Shown here one piece after another: positions 10,650 to 22,321 of a stretch of DNA of 64,000 nucleotides. The notes beneath the pieces were generated by a model. It worked only from the letters and a program-made list of their open reading frames with translations, was not told where the DNA came from and made no database searches. Within the stretch, counting starts at the first letter, position 1. Every line of letters begins with the position of its first letter. The stretch is from positions 820,098,396 through 820,162,395 of the forward strand of contig NC_081414.1 of the NCBI RefSeq assembly GCF_030272615.1, given 5' to 3'. A program made the position numbers and the translations under genes. This stretch comes from Cryptomeria japonica. Taxonomy: Eukaryota; Streptophyta; Pinopsida; Cupressales; Cupressaceae.

Positions 10650-11412
10650 TACAAAAATATAATCACACACACTACAAAATCATATGCAGACCAAGAAATG
10701 TCAGCTAAGATAGCACGAACCCATATCACATGCCTCAAATGTGAAACACATCCAATAATTATGCATCGAACATCTGCAACACACTACAAGCATCTAGTCG
10801 GCCAAAACAAGAACACTAACACATCGGTAAAAATCATCATTTGCGCTCACAACAATCAATGCAGACCACCAACACAAAAGGAACATGATCCAAAAACATC
10901 CACAAGCATCATGAATTACCATCGCAACATCCACAACAACACAAATTACTAGAAGCATATCATCATCATACCAAACTTCAAGAACAATAATTGCAACGAC
11001 TATCAACCTTGAAAAATCACTTGTGGAGCTCTAAACCATGAACCACTTGAATTGGAGATACACATCAACATCCTAAATATTCCTCCATATATGTAGATCA
11101 AGATATTACAATGTGGAGCAATTTAGATCAAAATGCTAACATTTTATCACCATTGAACAACAGAAAAATCAACCACAACACCAATAACCATAACTCACTC
11201 AAATCTTCATGCAGATCTCTAAAAAATACACTGAGTCATCTAAACACAATCCTCTACAAACCCTTTAATCCACAAACACTTGTCATCAACCAAACCATCT
11301 CATTGACCTCCACTGAATCACTATCACGGACAGATAAATATGTTGACATCAATGACAACACATCTCTCAGATATCATTAAAGTACACTAACAAAAATCTC
11401 TCCAAACATCCA
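10650..11412 (-). repeat. Truncated 3' LTR of copia C1 with adjacent polypurine tract
   Basis: On the minus strand GCCAAAGGGAGAGATTGT (PPT, plus 11413-11430) is followed by TGGATGTTTGG, the LTR start. Long stretches match the LTR at 51,422-52,676, for example plus-strand ATGTTGACATCAATGACAACAC, GCAGACCACCAACAC versus GTGGACCACCAAAAC, and AAATTACTAGAAGCAT versus GGATTACTAGAATCAT. About 500 bp of the distal end present in the solo LTR is missing here. Small plus-strand ORFs inside (10,698 and 11,111) are chance frames. Confidence 0.75.
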
Positions 11413-11693
11413 ACAATCTCTCCCTTTGGCATTGATGGCAACATATGATGTGAAAAACAATCAATGACAAAGAAATCAATGGCTCTCTCATATTACTCTA
11501 TCCCACTAGATCACTACATAGTTTTTCGCATGAATCTCTCCCCCTTTGACATCAATGACAAAGATGCATATTTTTACTACAAAACTCAAAACTGACTCAC
11601 TGACTACTCCCCCTGAGTAGTAGCCTCCACTCATCAATCTGGATCACAAAATATGATTGTGAAATGCACCAAACTGATGCATACTCATGCACC

Positions 11694-13031
11694 TTAGTTC
11701 TTATCAGGGGCAATCACCCCTAGCTTCTCTCTAAGATACTCAAAAGTATATTTAGGCAAAGGCTTCATGAAAATATCTACAATTTGTTCCTTTGTAGGCA
11801 CATACTCCAATATGACTCCCTTCTCATTTACCTTATCTCTTAGAAAGTGAAACTTGATTGATATATGCTTAGTCTTGGAATGCAACTTCAAATTCTTAGA
11901 AATGTTAATTACACTTGAATTGTCACAGTAGATAACAATAAGTTCATCATACATTACTCTAATATCTTTCAACATCTGCTTCATCCACACAACCTAAGTA
12001 CAATTGTTAGCAGCAACAATATACTCCGCCTCTGCAGTAGATAGAGAAATTGAATTTTTCTTTTTACTCAACCAAGAAACCAACCTTTTTCCCAAGAAAA
12101 ATGTACCACCTCTAGTACTCTTTCGGTCATCAACATCTCCTGTCCAATCAACATCAATAAAGGTGCTCAAAGTAAAATCATCATCTTTAGGGTACAATAA
12201 ACCAAAATCAACATTTCATGTCAAGTATCTAAAAATTCTTTTAACATCTACAACATGAGATTCCTTAGGATCAACTTGAAATCTAGCAATAAGAAAAACA
12301 ACATTCATTATATCTGATCTAATCTAAGTCAAATATAATAATCCACCAATCATAGATTTGTATCTAGTCTGATTTGCTTTAGGGAATCATTATCCTTATT
12401 CAACTTAAATCTGGTCACCATAGGAGTCCCAACAGGTTTTGTATCCTCTAAACCAAACTTCTTCAACAATTCCTTCACATACTTGGACTGTGATATAAAA
12501 ATCCCTTTTTTGACTGTGTAATTTAGAATCCCAGAAAGAATTTCATCTCTCCAATCATAGACATCTCAAACTCATTCTGCATTTCATTAGCAAATTCTTT
12601 GCACAAACTATCATTTTTTCCAAAAATAATATCATCAACAAAAACTTCAACCATCAGAATGTTATCATGATCAATCTTGAAGTACAAATTACTATCAGCA
12701 ATACCTTTGTTTAATCCTAGTTTCAGCAGATACTTATCCAATATGGCATATCAAGCTCTTGACACTTGCTTCAATCCATACAATGCTTTCTTCAACTGGC
12801 ACACCATGTCCCTTTGATCTGTCAATACCGATTTCTCTATCTACACTTCTTCCAATTTGTCATTCAAAAATGCTGACTGGACATTAATTTGATAGACTTT
12901 GAATTCTTTGTAAGCAGCATAAGCAAGAAATAATCTAATACCTTCAATCCTTTCTACTAGAGCAAAATTCTCTTCAAAATCAATTCCTTCCATTTGAGAA
13001 TATCCTTTACAAACAAGTCTAGCTTTGTTTC
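11694..13031 (-). pseudogene. Copia C1 RT (C-terminal part) and RNase H
   Basis: Begins at the insertion point with NKARLVCKGYSQMEGIDFEE and continues through YQINVQSAFLND, the catalytic motif FVDDIIFG (12,523-12,741 segment, canonical YVDD), KKGIFISQSKYVKELLKKFG, then RNase H: FIDVDWTGDVDDRKSTRGG, LSTAEAEYIVAANNC, DNSSVINISKN, HFLRDKV, QIVDIFMKPLPK. Several stops and at least one frameshift interrupt it. The domain order RT then RNase H at the 3' end, and the motif wording, are those of Ty1/copia. The last coding base is about 280 bp from the PPT. Confidence 0.9.
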
Positions 13032-14149
13032 TGTTAACATTATTTCGGGGTTGTCCGTAGGCGACATTTTAATCAAGCGGCACCCCTTTCTTTTGACTTC
13101 CCAGCTGCGATCATCATCCAAGCCAGGTGTCTTTTCGGTGTTGTTCTTGATGGCCTGCTTTTTTTGTTTGAGGTTAGGGGCAACGTAGATTTGCCAAATG
13201 GATCGGGTTTTGATGACTATGCATCATGTTGGACCGCACTCTACATCACGCGAAGATAGGGACACATGGCACCTCTGTGATGCCTATCCTTTTTCAGTTT
13301 AGACGTTCCTTTTCGGATGTCCTGGGAGTTGTCGTGTGTTACCTGTGGTGATCTGTCTCTCTGGTTGCGATTCACATCAGAATATTTTCTATTCGGGCAG
13401 GTATGGATATGATACGACAAGGTGGAGGTAACAACCTCGAAAGCATTTTTGTTGGGTGTGTTCCTGTAGGATGCCACGATGGTTTTTTCTTCTCAGAAGC
13501 AGTTGCGGGAGGATGGCGGATGCTTTGGACTGTTAGCCGAGCTGGGGGCTCTATTTATGGGGTTTTCTTTCCTATTTTAGGGGCTCAAAACTTTTATAAA
13601 AAAGAACAATTAAGTATTCTAGATAGAATTTTTTAAGCCTTTTAGCTGTTATTGTTTTATGAGGAAAGGACAATCAAATTGTGCCTACAGTCTCTATGAT
13701 AAATGTTTTGAGTATGTTGTAATGGTTTTCTATGCATTCTTATAGTTTTGATGACTTTGGAGATATATGTCTAATACTCTATTGATTAAACTATGTTTTG
13801 CACTTTTTATCTGGTGGATGCGTGATGTATGATTCTTTATGTTAAAGGGAATCTTGGTTGTGTCTTGTTTATGGTTATGTTTAGATATATAGATTGTTGA
13901 ATGGGCTTTAAAACCAGATGTTTCTAGATTTTATATGTTGTTTATGTTTTTTCCCAAAATGCTCTGGCGCATCGCCTAAATAGTCTAGATCATTTTCCTT
14001 TAAGTTTCTTCTTCCCCTTTTTCCCCAACCAAAAGGAAGATCTGACTTCTTAAATCTAGAGGTCATTTGGTGATTTCAGCGCAATAGGTCCCCCATCACT
14101 GAATTTCCCATAAGGCTGTTTGTTTCGAAAGTAAAATTTAGAGTCAACA
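13032..14149 (+). repeat. 5' LTR of element B
   Basis: 1118 bp, TG...CA, with TGTT/AACA ends. The partner is at 33896-35010 and aligns along its length (for example AGATAGGGACACATGGCACC and GGGCTCTATTTATGGGG in both). The ORF-like frames inside it on both strands recur in the partner and are not genes. No TGG-starting primer binding site is evident in the bases that follow. Confidence 0.9.
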
Positions 14150-14258
14150 GTTCTTTTCCTAGCACATTTGTTGAGACCATAATTTTGAAAAGCTTGAGCT
14201 AGTTTATGAGTCACAGGCCCATTACCAGGAGTCAAACAACCCTAAATCCCAGTCTACT
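14150..14258 (+). other. Leader of element B, 5' piece
   Basis: The 109 bases between B's 5' LTR and the chromovirus insertion. They continue at 22237 after the nested element. No coding signal, and no obvious PBS directly after the LTR (it reads GTTCTTTTCCTAGCACATTT). The last five bases, CTACT, are one copy of the chromovirus target duplication. Confidence 0.75.
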
Positions 14259-15902
14259 TGATGTAGAGGTCATGTGCCTAGCTCTCCAATTCACCCTTAC
14301 TCACCCCAACTCCTCAACTCACCATTCTACTCAAGCTCCTCCAAGGTAAATTTTTAGGGTACACTCCTTAGACCTCCAAGACTTAAACTCTATTGGCTTG
14401 CCTCCTAGGTATAGCCTCTTGAGGTTTCTTGTTGGTTCTGACCCAAATCTCTGATTTTGAGATGGTCTCCTACTAGGTTCCCAAAGCTCCAACTAGGCTC
14501 CAAAGACCTCCACCAAGGATCTTCACTCTAACAACATGTTTAAAGGTTGTGGTTATGTTTTGTAGGTATGTTCAAGGTCATTTTATGCATTGACAAGTTC
14601 TGCACCTTCCTCCCAAGCCCTAGGCTTTCAACTTGCTTCTACCGGCTGCTATTAGGCCTAATTGACTAGCCCTTCTTTGACTGTTTTTTTGGGCTTCTTC
14701 CCCAAAATTTCCTAACAACCCCCAGATATTTTTACATATTCAGATACCCATTTGGAATTTAAACAAGATCACTCAGTTTTCCATATAGGTTTGTTGTACA
14801 ATTAGGGTTACTGAAAAAGAGCTATTTTTAAGGGGTTTAGGGCTTCCAGGCAGTTTTGGAAGATGTGCTCCAAACTCTTCACCAGATACAATCACCAACC
14901 CAAAAAAATGTGGATAATTTTAGTACACTCATATAAATTTCCAAAAAACTATGGGTTGTTGGGGTGTCACTTCTCCATGGCACTGAAAATGAGAAATCTT
15001 TGTTGCCCCCACACACTAGCTACAAACTTGTGTGTTATTCATCTCACCCATTCTCCTCCTTGTGGCCTACAAAAACACAAAACACCTACTCTAAAACTAT
15101 TTATAGAGCCTACCCAATCCATCCACTGGATTGCAACTTGTTCCATTCATTGATGCTCAGGTAAAATGCATTTTTACAAACAAAACCCCAAGTTTCTAGG
15201 ATTTGTGAGGAACTTTTACAAAAACAGTGATAACTTTTGATCCAAGGCACTTCAAAACTTCATATTATACTTTTTGGAAATATAAAAAAAATTCCTAACT
15301 TCCTCTTCTATTATGAGCACTGTACCAGACCGTACAGGTCATACAAAATCCAAAAATCAAAGCAAAAATAGTCCAAGCGTGAGGAAAAGCATAGGAAACC
15401 CTTGGCAAATGAATTGAATGCAAACCAAAAGTTGATTAACCTGTTATTGGAGATGATTAGAAGGTTTTATACACCAATTTAAGTTGGTTCAAACCAACTT
15501 CCAACGTCATTTCCTTCATGGACAAATTTTGCCTAAAAATGAAAAAGTTGTCATGACTAATTTTTGACAACTTTTACCTATGAGTGCAAAAATACACTAC
15601 AAGGCTCTTAAGGCCTAAAAAATCACTCAAATGGAATCCCACAATGGATTTGAATCATTTACAAACATTCTAGCAAGTTTCCATGCATCCACCTGATACA
15701 AACCAAAAATTGACATTTGACAACATTTTAGGATAATGACAATTTTGGAACCTGAGCACAAAAAAAGTGTGGACAACCAAACTATGGCTTCAAAAAGCAT
15801 CATATAATTTCTTCCACCTTATTACAACATAAAATAACTTGAAATCAAACAAAAACTCTAAAGTGCAAGAAAAGACAACTTTGAGCTAGGTGCTCTGCAC
15901 CA
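14259..15902 (-). repeat. 3' LTR of the nested chromovirus
   Basis: On the minus strand it starts TGGTGCAGAGCACC and ends CTCTACATCA. A weak polypurine tract, AGGGGAGTA, directly precedes it (plus 15903-15911). A TATA box CTCTATAAATAG lies on the minus strand at 15097-15108. The plus-strand ORFs at 14,863-15,164 lie within the LTR, and the second of them recurs in the partner LTR at 21,293, so they are not independent genes. Confidence 0.93.
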
Positions 15903-15923
15903 TACTCCCCTAGGGCAAGGAAC

Positions 15924-16358
15924 TCAAGTCCCTTGAGTTATCAGGTCTGCTAGTTGCACTCCATGATGAATTATGTCAGATTCTAACATCCACATAGCCT
16001 CTGAATCAAGTATACCTTCCCACTTCACAAGATAATATTTGTAGATGCCCTTTCTTGTCTTCTTGATCACCTTGGTATCCAAGATGCTTTCCAACTAAAC
16101 CGATTGACTAACTGGTAAATCTTTCACCCCATCCTCTTCATATTGCAATGTCATATCCATCTGAGAGGTCTGAGATTCTCCTTTATAGGGATACAATTCA
16201 CAAATATTAAAAATAGGAGATATGGCCAAAGAAGGAGGTAGTTCAACCTCATAGGTATTTTGGCCAAACTTATGCACAATCTTGAGTGGCCCAATCTTCT
16301 TCATCATCAACTTGGTTGGTTGTCCTTTTGGAAGTCTTTCCTTTCTAAGATAATCCAA
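15924..16358 (-). pseudogene. Chromovirus integrase C-terminus and chromodomain
   Basis: The first part (16358-16095) is the integrase tail (LMMKKIGPLKIVHKFGQNTY, YEVELPPSL, FNICELYPYKG). After one in-frame TAG at about 16,095 the frame continues as a chromodomain: LESILDTKVIKKTRKG, YKYYLVKWEGI, EAMWMLESDI, ending LITQGT and stop at 15924-15926. The aromatic and acidic positions of the Chromo fold (YYLVKW, W in MWML) are present. This identifies the element as a chromovirus; such domains are thought to bias insertion toward modified chromatin. The stop lies about 20 bases from the LTR. Confidence 0.88.
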
Positions 16359-16379
16359 AACTAAGTCTCCAACCTTAAA

Positions 16380-17921
16380 TTACAAGTTCCTTCTTGATTG
16401 ATCAGCTTGTTCCTTATATTTTTCTGATTTTTGTTGCAAGGACTGTCGTACTTTGTCATGAATTTTCTTAATACCTTCAGAAAAAATCTCTCCTTGAGCA
16501 CTCTTGTGGGTCATTGTACTGATATCACTAAGTTCTAAGACACCTCTAGGATGCATTCCATAAACAATTTCAAAATGACTTTTACTTGTGCTCCGGTTGG
16601 CTGAATCATTGTATGCATATTCTGCTTGGCTGATCACCAAGTCCCAAGTCTGACCATGCTACTTAGTGAGACACCTTAGGAGATTACCCAAGGACCTCTT
16701 GACCACCTCAGTCTGACCATCTAATTTTGGATGGTAGGCAGATGAAAATGAGAGTCTAGTACCCAAGTTCTTCCATAAGGTTCTCCAGAAGTGACTCAAA
16801 AATTTAACATCCCTATCACTCACAATGCTAACTGGAAGTCCATGGATTCTTACCATTTCTTTGAAGAAAAGACCTACAATATAGGTGGAATCATTGGTAC
16901 TCTTACAAGAAATGAAGTGAGCCATTTTTTTGAACCTATCTACCACCACATAAACACTATCAAATCCTCTTGGTGTTCTTGGTAAACCCAACACAAAGTC
17001 CATGCTCAAACATTCCCAAGGCCTTTGGGGTATGACTAAGGGCTGATATAAACTTGCATTATTTGCTGATCCTTTTTCTCTTTGACATATGGCACATTGT
17101 TCAATAAATCTCCTTACTTCTGATTGTAACTTGGGCCAATAGTAGAACCGACTAACCTGCTCCATTGTTTTATCATTGCCAAAATGACCTCCTGGACCCC
17201 CTTGATGTTTCTCTTGAATGATGTTTTGTCTCATACAGAATTGGGGTATACAAAGTAGATGTCCTTTAAACAAAAAACCTTCCTGTATCATATACTCTAA
17301 GTAGGAAACATGAGAAGTGCTAAAAAAATCAGAACATGTAGCATATATATCAACAAAATCTTTGTCTTCTTTGTAGAGGTCTCTCAACTCCTCCAACCCC
17401 ACACTATGCAATATAACCTCTTCTATGGTCATGAATCTCCTACTGATTGCATCAAAAACTTTATTTGAGGTGCCCTTCTTATGCTTGATAGTGAAGGTAT
17501 AATATTGTAGGTATTCTACCCACTTCAGGTGCTTCTGATTCAACTTCTCTTGTCCATTGAGAAAACTAAGGGCATGGTTGTCAATATAGACCACAAACTC
17601 TTTGGGTAGAAAGTAATGATGCCACTTCATCAAGGCTTTCACCATGGCATACAACTCCAAGTCATACACAGAGTAATTTTGTTTTGCTTCATTCAACTTT
17701 TCAAAGAAAAAGGCTATGGGAAGACCCTCTTGACTCAAAATAGCCCATATTGCTCTTTGACTAGCATCACACTCAATTGTAAATAACTGATTGAAATCAA
17801 GTAACCTAAGGGTAGGTAAATCATCTATCTTATTTTTCAATAAATTAAATCCCTTTTGGGCCTCCTCTGTCCACCTAAACTGACACTTGACTCCCCCTTT
17901 GATAGTATGGAGCACACACAT
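16380..17921 (-). pseudogene. Chromovirus RNase H and integrase
   Basis: RNase H starts after the RT connection ([18 protein letters not shown]), with FTIECDASQRAIWAILSQ, YSVYDLELYAMVKALMKW and VYIDNHALSFLNGQ. Integrase follows: zinc-binding HQGGPGGHFGN ... CAICQREKGS, then the core with all three acidic residues, MDFVLGLPRTP, IVSDRDVKF and KLDGQTEVVKRSLGNLLR. A stop near 16,650 interrupts it before EYAYNDSANRSTSKSHFEIV. Frame matches gag, not RT. Fairly well preserved. Confidence 0.92.
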
Positions 17922-18873
17922 GACTAAAGTTTCTTACAAACTTTCTATAAAAGGATGCTAACCCATGAAAGCTCCTAACATCACTGATATTATTAGGTGT
18001 AGGCCAACTAAGGATTGCCTCAACCTTACTAGGATCCATTTTTAGACAACCTTGTGAAATGACAAAACCAAGATATACAAGTTCAATCTTGAGAAACTCA
18101 CACTTTTCAAGGTTGATTTTGAGTTGTGTCTTTTTCAGCTTATTCAAGACCATCTCCACATGCTTGAGATGTTCTTCTTTGGACCTACTAAATATTAGAA
18201 TGTCATCAAGATATACAATCACAAATTTACCTATGAACTCAACCAAGACTTCATTCATGAGCCTTTGAAAGGTGTTAGGTGCATTGGTAAGGCCAAATGG
18301 CATGACCAACCACTCATAGAGGCCAGCATTGGTCCTAAAGGTTGTCTTCCATTCATCCTCTAGTTTGATTCCTATCTGATGATAACTTTATTTTAAATCC
18401 ACCTTTGTGAAGTAGCTTGCACCCCCAAGATTGTCCAACGAGTCTTCTATCCTTGGCATAGGGAACGGGTACCTTATAGTGATCTTATTGATTGCTCTGG
18501 AATCAGTACACATTCTCCATTTTCCCCCTTTCTTGGGTGTTAATACAGTAGGTACAACAAATGGACTCAAACTCTTTTTGATGAATCCTTTGTCCAAGAG
18601 CTCCTGCACTTATATGGCAATTTCTTCATTTTGACTAGGTGTCATTTTGTAGGCAGTCTTGTTAGGCAAACTTGCCCCTGGAATCGGGTCTATTTGGTGA
18701 TTTACATCCCTCATTTGTGGCAAAGAATCAGGTATATCTTCTCCTATTACTTCTACATATTTTTTGAGTAGACCCTTCACCTCTTGTGGCACTTCTTCCA
18801 TTGGATCTACCTTACCTTCTTCACTAGGTTTGAGCACAATAGCATATATTTGATCTCCTTCTTGTTTCATCAC
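17875..18873 (-). pseudogene. Chromovirus reverse transcriptase
   Basis: Pieces in one frame: [68 protein letters not shown], a stop region, then [21 protein letters not shown] and the catalytic [47 protein letters not shown] frameshift after NFSHVCAP near 17,905 moves the RNase H into the gag frame. MCTDSRAIN carries the first catalytic Asp and YLDD the other two, so the catalytic residues survive even though the frame does not. Confidence 0.92.
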
Positions 18874-19029
18874 CTTAAGAAACTATTTCCCACTCATCAT
18901 CATCACACTTTATCCCACTTGTTTTTCCTCTTTTGGATCAGGTAATGGATCCATTTGATACCTCTTACCATTCTTGATAATGACATAGCTATTCTTCTCT
19001 CCATCATGTTGAACCTTTACATCAAATTG

Positions 19030-19308
19030 TCATGGATGTCCCAACAACAAATGGAAAGCATCCATAGGCAATATATCACATAAAATATTGTCCTTATACT
19101 CACCAATCTCATAGTCTACCCATAATTTCTCAACAACTAAGACATGTTGGCCCCGTTTGAGCCATGACACCTTGTAGGGAGTGAGATGTGGTAGCCTCTT
19201 TAACTTTAGTTTATCCACCATTTCAGTTGAAACTATATTCTTAGTTGAAACTGAGTCTACAATCACTTTGCAAATCTTGCCTTGAGACTTACAAGTTGTT
19301 CTAAACAA
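19030..19308 (-). pseudogene. Chromovirus aspartic protease
   Basis: A 92-residue segment with the retropepsin pattern: KICKVIVDSVSTKNIVSTEM (active site DSV where DSG is normal), LKLKRLPHLTPYKVSWL, VDYEIGEYKDNILCDILPMD, AFHLLLGHP. It lies between gag and RT. The frame differs from gag by a small indel near 19.35 kb. The Gly-to-Val change at the active site would be expected to disable it. The stretch from 18,874 to 19,029 is the degraded protease-RT linker. Confidence 0.85.
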
Positions 19309-19328
19309 ACTCTTCCTTTGAGGTGGCT

Positions 19329-20516
19329 CTATAGCTTGAGGATCTTCAACAAAGACCTTCTTAGCATTAGACTTTCACCATCTATCACTGGGCCTGCCTT
19401 GCTGAGAGGGGAAGACACACTTTGATTGTCTTCTTCCTGCACTAATTGTATTCTTCTCTCACCCATGTATGAGTGTGAAGATCCGGTTGCTTTCTCCGGA
19501 CACCTTCCCATTGTGTGGCCAACTTGATTACAATTATAACATCTACCAGGGAAAACTAAATTTCCTCTTCTTGAGCTTCCAAATCTGCCCCTAGAATTAT
19601 TTCTTCCCTTGAAGGATCCTCTAAATAGCCCCCTTGAAGAGTCTCCACCACCTTCTTGCCTTGACTTTTCTTCATTCCTTGATGCTTGTTGTCCTCTACT
19701 AAAAGTTCCCCTTCCTCTGATGGATCTGCCACCTCTAAACTTTTGATTTTGTTCACTCCTCTTCTTGATTTTGCCTTCTACCCTTAATGCTAACTGAAAA
19801 CACTTATGAACGATATCAAGAGTAAGGATACTGATTTCATCTTGTATATTTTGTCTCAATCCATTCATGTATCTAGCCAATTTCTCCACCTCATTCTCAT
19901 GCTTCTTAACTCTGAGGCTTAGTTTATGGAATTCCTTCGTGTAAGCATTGACATCTAGGTCTCTTTGTTTCAAGTTTTGTAGTCTCTTTTGGAGTTGTAC
20001 CTCATAATCCTCTAGTAGGAATTGTGCCTTAATCCTAATCTTCATTATTTCCCATGAAGTGGTCTTCTTTTTACCTCCTTGCACTCTCTCTTCTTGCATC
20101 ATGTTCCACCATATCAAGGTGGATCCTCTCAACCTTGATTTTTCCACATTCACCTTTTTCTCCTTTGTCACCTCTTTGTAATAAAAATGATTGTTCAGAG
20201 CACCTCCCCAATCAATTAACACCTCTCCATTGAGATTCCCTCCATAGGTAGGTAGCCCATCAAGATTGTCCTTAGAAATGGACTTGACTGCGTCAAGGAA
20301 AAGTCTTTGATCTTGTGGCATTGCATTTGTCCCATCTTCCTTTTCTTCCCCTTCTTCTTCTCCCTCAGTCTCATCTCCCCACTCTATCTTAACCTTCTCT
20401 TTATCCTTCTTGGCATCTAGAGTCTCTCCTCCATCTTCATCCTTTCTTTTCAACTCTTCTATCATCTGGGCCACCAAGTCTTTGATGGCCTCTTGATTCA
20501 TTGCTTTAGGTGCCAT
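19329..20516 (-). pseudogene. Chromovirus gag
   Basis: 395 residues from MAPKAMNQEAIKDLVAQM. An acidic N-terminal region (EGEEEGEEKEDG) precedes the Retrotrans_gag core (LIDWGGALNNHFYYKEV, STLIWWNMM, RIKAQFLLEDYEVQLQKRL, VNAYTKEFHKLSLRV, KLARYMNGLRQNIQDEI), an RGG-like basic tract (RGGRSIRGRGTFSRGQ), and a canonical CCHC knuckle CYNCNQVGHTMGRC (CX2CX4HX4C). The start lies about 55 bases inside the PBS. Gag itself is open; only the junction to protease is shifted. Confidence 0.92.
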
Positions 20517-20571
20517 TGAACTTGCTTTAGATTCTTTAGGGTCTTACATGCACTGACTGATTCTATAGGTT

Positions 20572-20584
20572 GGCTCTGATACCA
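20572..20584 (-). other. Chromovirus primer binding site (initiator tRNA-Met)
   Basis: On the minus strand TGGTATCAGAGCC lies three bases (TAG) after the LTR end CTACATCA. This is the standard plant PBS complementary to the 3' end of initiator tRNA-Met. Confidence 0.95.
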
Positions 20585-20587
20585 CTA

Positions 20588-22231
20588 TGATGTAGAGATC
20601 TTGTACCTAGCTCTCCAATTCACCCTTACTCACCCCAACTCCTCAACTCACCATTCTACTCAAGCTCCTCCAAGGTAACTTGTTATCATACACTCCTTAG
20701 ACCTCCAAGGCCTAAAATCTATTGGCTTTCCTCATAGGTATAGCCTCTTGAGGTTTCTTGTTGGTTCTGACCCAAATCTCTGATTTTGAGATGGTCTCCT
20801 ACTAGGTTCCCAAAGCTCCAACTAGGCTCCAAACACCTCCACCAAGGATCTTCACTCTAACAGCATGTTTAAAGGTTATGGTTATTTTGTGCAGGTATTT
20901 TCAAGGTCATTTTATGTATTGACAAGGTTTGCACCTTCCTCCCAAGCCCTAGGCTTTCAACTTGCTTCTACCGGCTGCTATTAGGCCTAATTGACTAGCC
21001 CTTCTTTGACTATTTTTTTGTCTTATTCCTCAAAATTTCCTAAAAAACACTATATATTTTTACATATTTAGATACCCATTTGGAAGTTAAACAAGATCAC
21101 TCAGTTTCCCATCTGGGTTTGTCATATAACTAGGGTTACTAAAAAAGAGCTATTTTTAAGGGATTTAGGGATTCCAGACAATTTTGGAAGATGTGCTCCA
21201 AAATATTCACTAGTCACAATCACCAACCCAAAAAAACATGGATTATCTTTAGTAAACTCATATAAATTTCCAAAACACTATGGGTTGCTGGGGTGTCACT
21301 TCTCCATGGCACTGAAAATGAGCAATCTCTACTGCCCCCACACACTAGCTACAAGCTTGTGTGTTATTCATCTCACCCATTCTCCTCCTTGTCGCTTGCA
21401 AAAACACAAAACACCTACTCTAAAACTATTTATAGAGCCTACCCAAGCCATCCACTAGATTTCAACTTGTTCCATTCATGGATGCTCAGGTAAAATCCAT
21501 TTTTACAATCAAAACCCCAAGTTTCTAGGATTTGTGAGCAACTTTTACAAAAACAGTGATAACTTTTGATCCAAGGAACTTAAAACCTTCATATTATACT
21601 TGTTGGAAAGATAAAAAAATTCCTAACTTCCTCTTCTATTATGAGTACCGTACTAGATCGTATAGGTCGTACAAAAACAGAAAATCAAAGGAAAAATAGT
21701 CCAAACATTAGGAAAAGCATAGGAAACCCTTGGCAAATGAATTGAATGCAAACCAAAAGTTGATTAACCTGTTATTGGAGATTATTAGAAGGTTTTATAC
21801 ACTATTTTAATTTGGTTCCAACCAACTTCCAATGCTATTTCCTTCATAGACAACTTTTGCCTAAAAATGCAAAAGTTGTCATGACCAATTTTTGACAACT
21901 TTTACCTATGAGTGCAAAAACACACTCCAAGGATCTCAAGGCCTAAAACATCACCCAAATGGCATCCCACAATGGATTTAAAACATTTCCAAACATTCTA
22001 GAAATTTTCCAAGCATCCACCTGGTACAAACCAAAAATTGACATTTTGACAACATTTCAGGATAATGACAATTTTGGATCCTGAGCACAACAAAAGTGTG
22101 GACAACCAAACTATGGCTTCAAAAAGCATCATAGGATTTCTTCCACCTTATTACAACATAAAATAACTTGAAATCAAACAAAAATTCTAAAATGCAAGAA
22201 AAGTCAACTTTGAGCTAGGTGCTCTGCACCA
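20588..22231 (-). repeat. 5' LTR of the nested chromovirus
   Basis: 1644 bp, same length and ends as the LTR at 14259-15902. A minus-strand TATA box CTCTATAAATAG lies at 21426-21437, the likely promoter of the element. The outer edge is followed by the CTACT duplication. Confidence 0.95.
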
Positions 22232-22321
22232 CTACTCCTACCACCCCTCGTAAACGTCCATTCGATTGCATCCTCTTCTTCCCAGAGCTTACCTACCTTC
22301 CCTGCAGCCGTTGTTATAGCA

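Larger units (their letters stand above)
10650..13031 (-). mobile_element. Ty1/copia element C1, 3' half (RT, RNase H, truncated 3' LTR)
   Basis: Minus-strand copia element whose RT is interrupted at 13031 by element B. The other half resumes at 35016: joining the two sides across one copy of the duplicated 5 bp gives continuous copia RT (NEQGEVVRN then NKARLVCKGYSQ). Its 3' LTR is recognised by similarity to a solo LTR at 51.4-52.7 kb and is truncated at about 10.65 kb, where it meets sequence of the eORF A region. Sequence 10,490-10,650 contains nothing recognisable. Confidence 0.85.
14259..22231 (-). mobile_element. Nested Ty3/gypsy chromovirus with chromodomain
   Basis: A full-length element of 7973 bp: two LTRs of identical length (1644 bp), PBS for initiator tRNA-Met, gag, protease, RT, RNase H, integrase, C-terminal chromodomain and PPT, all minus strand. 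It is flanked by a perfect 5-bp duplication CTACT (14254-14258 and 22232-22236). It interrupts the leader of element B. The coding region carries a frameshift between gag and protease, another near 17.9 kb in RT, and several stops. In the first ~325 bp the LTRs differ at roughly 7% of positions by eye. Confidence 0.95.

Noticed and set aside
10698-11380. Plus-strand ORFs of 84 and 89 residues
   Set aside because: They lie inside the copia C1 LTR, which recurs at 51.4-52.7 kb without these frames being conserved.
13241-13636. ORFs on both strands near 13.4 kb
   Set aside because: Present again at 34.09-34.5 kb because both are the element B LTR; no domain and they overlap on opposite strands.
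14863-15164. ORFs MCSKLFTRYNHQ... and MSLLHGTENEK...
   Set aside because: Located in the chromovirus LTR; the second recurs at 21,293-21,493 in the partner LTR, so it is repeat sequence with no coding motif.
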